DNA from: an uncultured Elusimicrobium sp.
GTDB lineage: Bacteria; Elusimicrobiota; Elusimicrobia; Elusimicrobiales; Elusimicrobiaceae
DNA length: 23,814 nt
Direction of reading: 5' to 3'
NCBI GenBank assembly: GCA_902767385.1
Contig: CACXHA010000005.1
Span: 1 to 23,814 of the forward strand
In this document: piece by piece, positions 22,482-23,814 of the stretch
Numbering within the stretch: position 1 is the first letter of the stretch
How the letters are laid out: the number at the start of each line of letters is the position of its first letter
Position numbers and translations under genes: made by a program
Notes under the pieces: model-generated
What the model saw: only the letters and a program-made list of their open reading frames with translations
The model's database searches: none
Told to the model about the DNA's origin: nothing

Positions 22482-22490
22482 TGATACAAT
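22482..22490 (+). promoter_or_regulatory. Extended -10 promoter of the aminotransferase gene
   Basis: TGA-TACAAT with GTTACA (22462-22467) at 17-nt spacing. Initiation near 22497 would give a leader starting about at GAGG, 9 nt before ATG 22510. This excludes the in-frame ATG at 22495 as the start. Confidence 0.6.
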
Positions 22491-22509
22491 TATAATGAGG
22501 AATTTTGGG

Positions 22510-23691
22510 ATGTCTCTTTGTTTAAGTACCCGGGCACAACAAATCGGGGATTCGCCCACCCTTAAAATCAATGCCACGGCGCGCGCGTTAAAAGCCGCGG
22601 GAAAACCCGTCATCCATTTGGGCGGAGGCGAGCCTATTTATCCCGCCCCGCAAAGTGCCGTAGAAGCTATTATCCAAAAAGCAAATTCCCGCCAAATTAA
22701 ATACACGCCCTCTTCGGGCACGCCCGAACTCAAACAAGCTATTGTAAATTATACTGCGGCGTACTACGGTCACACGTTTAAGCCGCAAAACGTACTTGTG
22801 TCTGCTGGTGCCAAACAAGCGCTTTTTAACTTTTTATTAGCCGCCGTAGAACCCGGCGACGAAGTGATTTTCCCGGCGCCGTTTTGGGTGAGTTACCCGG
22901 AAATGGTCAAGCTGGCGGGGGGAACGCCCGTTATTGTAAAACCGACGCAAGGGTTAAAAGTAAACGTGGACGAAATGGTAAAGGCCATTACGTCGCGTAC
23001 CAAAGCCGTTATTATTAACAGCCCGTGCAATCCGGCGGGGCACATTTTCAGCGAAGATTTTATCCGCCAAATGGTAACGGTGTGCGAAGAAAAACAAATT
23101 TTTTTAGTGCTAGACGACATCTACCACCAACTGGTTTATGACGGTAACAAAACGCCTAACCCTTGCGCGTCCGTCAAAGATTTTAATAACTTAGTTTTAA
23201 TTAACGGTGTATCTAAGTTGTATGGACTAACTGGGCTGCGTATCGGGTGGGCGGTTAGTGAAAACAAAGATTTAATAGCCGCTATGAGCAAAATGCAAGC
23301 ACAAAGCACGTCTTGCAATAGTGATATTAGTGAAGTGGCCGCCGCGGCCGCTTTGAACGGTCCGCAAGAGTGTGTAGACGATTTGCGCGCCGTATTAGAA
23401 GATAATCGCAATACTCTTTTAGAAGAACTGGCTAAAATTGAGCATTTGCGTGTGGAAAAACCGCAAGGCACGTTTTACAGTTTTGTAGATTTTAGTTACT
23501 ATTGCCAAGATTCCAACAAGTTGGCCGCGTATTTACTGGATAAGGCGTTAGTAGCTGTAGTGCCCGGGCGTGCCTTTGGGGCCGAAGGGTATTTACGCAT
23601 CAGTTTTTGTGCGGATAAGTCCGCCATTATAGAGGGAGCGCGTCGTATTGCGCAGACCTTAAAAAATCTGCCCCCAACGGGGATAAATTAG
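22510..23691 (+). CDS. Class I aminotransferase, aspartate aminotransferase type
   Basis: PLP enzyme of 393 aa, fold type I, subgroup I-gamma like AspB/AspC of many bacteria. It would interconvert aspartate and 2-oxoglutarate with oxaloacetate and glutamate. Start ATG 22510 gives MSLCLSTRAQQIGDSPTLKI, the usual beginning of the family, with GAGG 9 nt upstream. Landmarks: GGGEPIYPAP near residue 40, SSGTPELKQAI, NSPCNPAGHIFSE with the Asn that contacts PLP, DDIYHQLVY, and the Schiff-base Lys236 in GVSKLYGLTGLRIGWA. The C-terminal LRISFCADK carries the Arg that binds the substrate carboxylate. Tyr and aromatic specificities cannot be excluded. pckA begins 16 nt after the stop, which suggests co-transcription and an aspartate-oxaloacetate-PEP link. 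Confidence 0.88.
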   Translation: MSLCLSTRAQQIGDSPTLKINATARALKAAGKPVIHLGGGEPIYPAPQSAVEAIIQKANSRQIKYTPSSGTPELKQAIVNYTAAYYGHTFKPQNVLVSAGAKQALFNFLLAAVEPGDEVIFPAPFWVSYPEMVKLAGGTPVIVKPTQGLKVNVDEMVKAITSRTKAVIINSPCNPAGHIFSEDFIRQMVTVCEEKQIFLVLDDIYHQLVYDGNKTPNPCASVKDFNNLVLINGVSKLYGLTGLRIGWAVSENKDLIAAMSKMQAQSTSCNSDISEVAAAAALNGPQECVDDLRAVLEDNRNTLLEELAKIEHLRVEKPQGTFYSFVDFSYYCQDSNKLAAYLLDKALVAVVPGRAFGAEGYLRISFCADKSAIIEGARRIAQTLKNLPPTGIN

Positions 23692-23707
23692 TACAGAGGG
23701 AAAATAA

Positions 23708-23814
23708 ATGAAAACATTAAATGCCACGCCGGACTTCTTTAAACCGACCTACGGTTTAGACAAAGCCGGAATCAAAACCACCAAGACCGTCTATTGGAAC
23801 CTTTCCACCCCGGC
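23708..23814 (+). CDS. pckA: Phosphoenolpyruvate carboxykinase (ATP), 3'-truncated by window edge
   Basis: Only the first 35 codons are present. After MKTLNATPDFFKPTYGLDKA, the segment TVYWNLSTP matches the N-terminal block of ATP-dependent PEP carboxykinases (typically VYWNLPTPALYEE), which interconvert oxaloacetate and ATP with PEP, CO2 and ADP. In fermenters the enzyme can run in the carboxylating direction to make ATP on the way to succinate or aspartate. GAGGG lies about 8 nt before ATG 23708. The 16-nt gap to the aminotransferase gene and lack of a promoter or terminator between them indicate one operon. The catalytic motifs lie outside the window, so the call rests on the N-terminus alone. 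Confidence 0.8.
   Translation, partial: MKTLNATPDFFKPTYGLDKAGIKTTKTVYWNLSTP

Noticed and set aside
22495..22497. Upstream ATG as the aminotransferase start
   Set aside because: It overlaps a TATAAT sequence, has no ribosome binding site, and falls ahead of the predicted transcript start; ATG 22510 has GAGG at 9 nt and the usual N-terminus.
1..23814. CRISPR arrays, tRNAs, rRNA, insertion sequences, prophage or known anti-phage genes
   Set aside because: No regularly spaced direct repeats, tRNA cloverleaf signatures, transposase motifs or recognised defence domains were seen.

Overview
The window is a dense bacterial chromosome segment of mid GC, with short spacers, genes on both strands and no tRNA, rRNA, CRISPR array, phage or transposase gene that I can see. 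The gene set suggests a Gram-negative-type fermenting anaerobe: butyrate kinase and phosphate butyryltransferase, an acyl-CoA dehydrogenase with an electron-transfer flavoprotein whose alpha subunit carries a two-cluster ferredoxin domain, an ATP-type PEP carboxykinase, and a MepM-like M23 envelope peptidase. I lean towards a gut member of Elusimicrobiota. That is an inference from overall gene content and protein style, not proven by any single marker.

Layout. 1-1925 (+): end of a dihydrolipoyl dehydrogenase gene overlapping a TrmJ-type tRNA methyltransferase gene. 1976-4022 (+): buk-ptb, closed by a terminator. 4060-6854 (+): tight cluster of an M23 peptidase, two tandem paralogous P-loop NTPases and a small SEC-C zinc protein, closed by a bidirectional terminator. 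6914-11415: accessory envelope genes (small membrane protein, Sel1-repeat protein, secreted trypsin-fold protein with Cys at the nucleophile position, aquaporin Z, an unknown exported protein). 11460-13555 (-): recG, interrupted by a one-base frameshift. 13664-17417 (-): the macromolecular synthesis operon rpsU-dnaG-rpoD with an intercistronic hairpin. 17842-18177 (-): HIT-family protein. 18463-22085 (+): acyl-CoA dehydrogenase-etfB-etfA. 22510-23814 (+): aspartate-type aminotransferase followed by the start of pckA.

Metabolic logic. The Acd/Etf complex would reduce crotonyl-CoA (or another enoyl-CoA) with NADH while reducing ferredoxin. Ptb and Buk would turn the acyl-CoA into acid plus ATP. 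The aminotransferase and PckA together would link aspartate, oxaloacetate and PEP. Thiolase, hydroxyacyl-CoA dehydrogenase and crotonase genes are not in the window.

The least expected signals are non-coding. (i) An 81-nt foldback sequence occurs twice in intergenic DNA (17565-17645 and 22169-22249). The copies match at 74 of 81 positions, and two pairs of differences are compensatory within the outer helix, with weaker similarity in the flanks. Two more diverged foldbacks lie nearby. This looks like a dispersed structured RNA or repeat family and is the best candidate for something undescribed. (ii) Five genes have a -10 box only 6-8 nt before their ATG, four of them exactly 6 nt, predicting leaderless mRNAs, often with an extended -10 of the form TGCTAnAAT.
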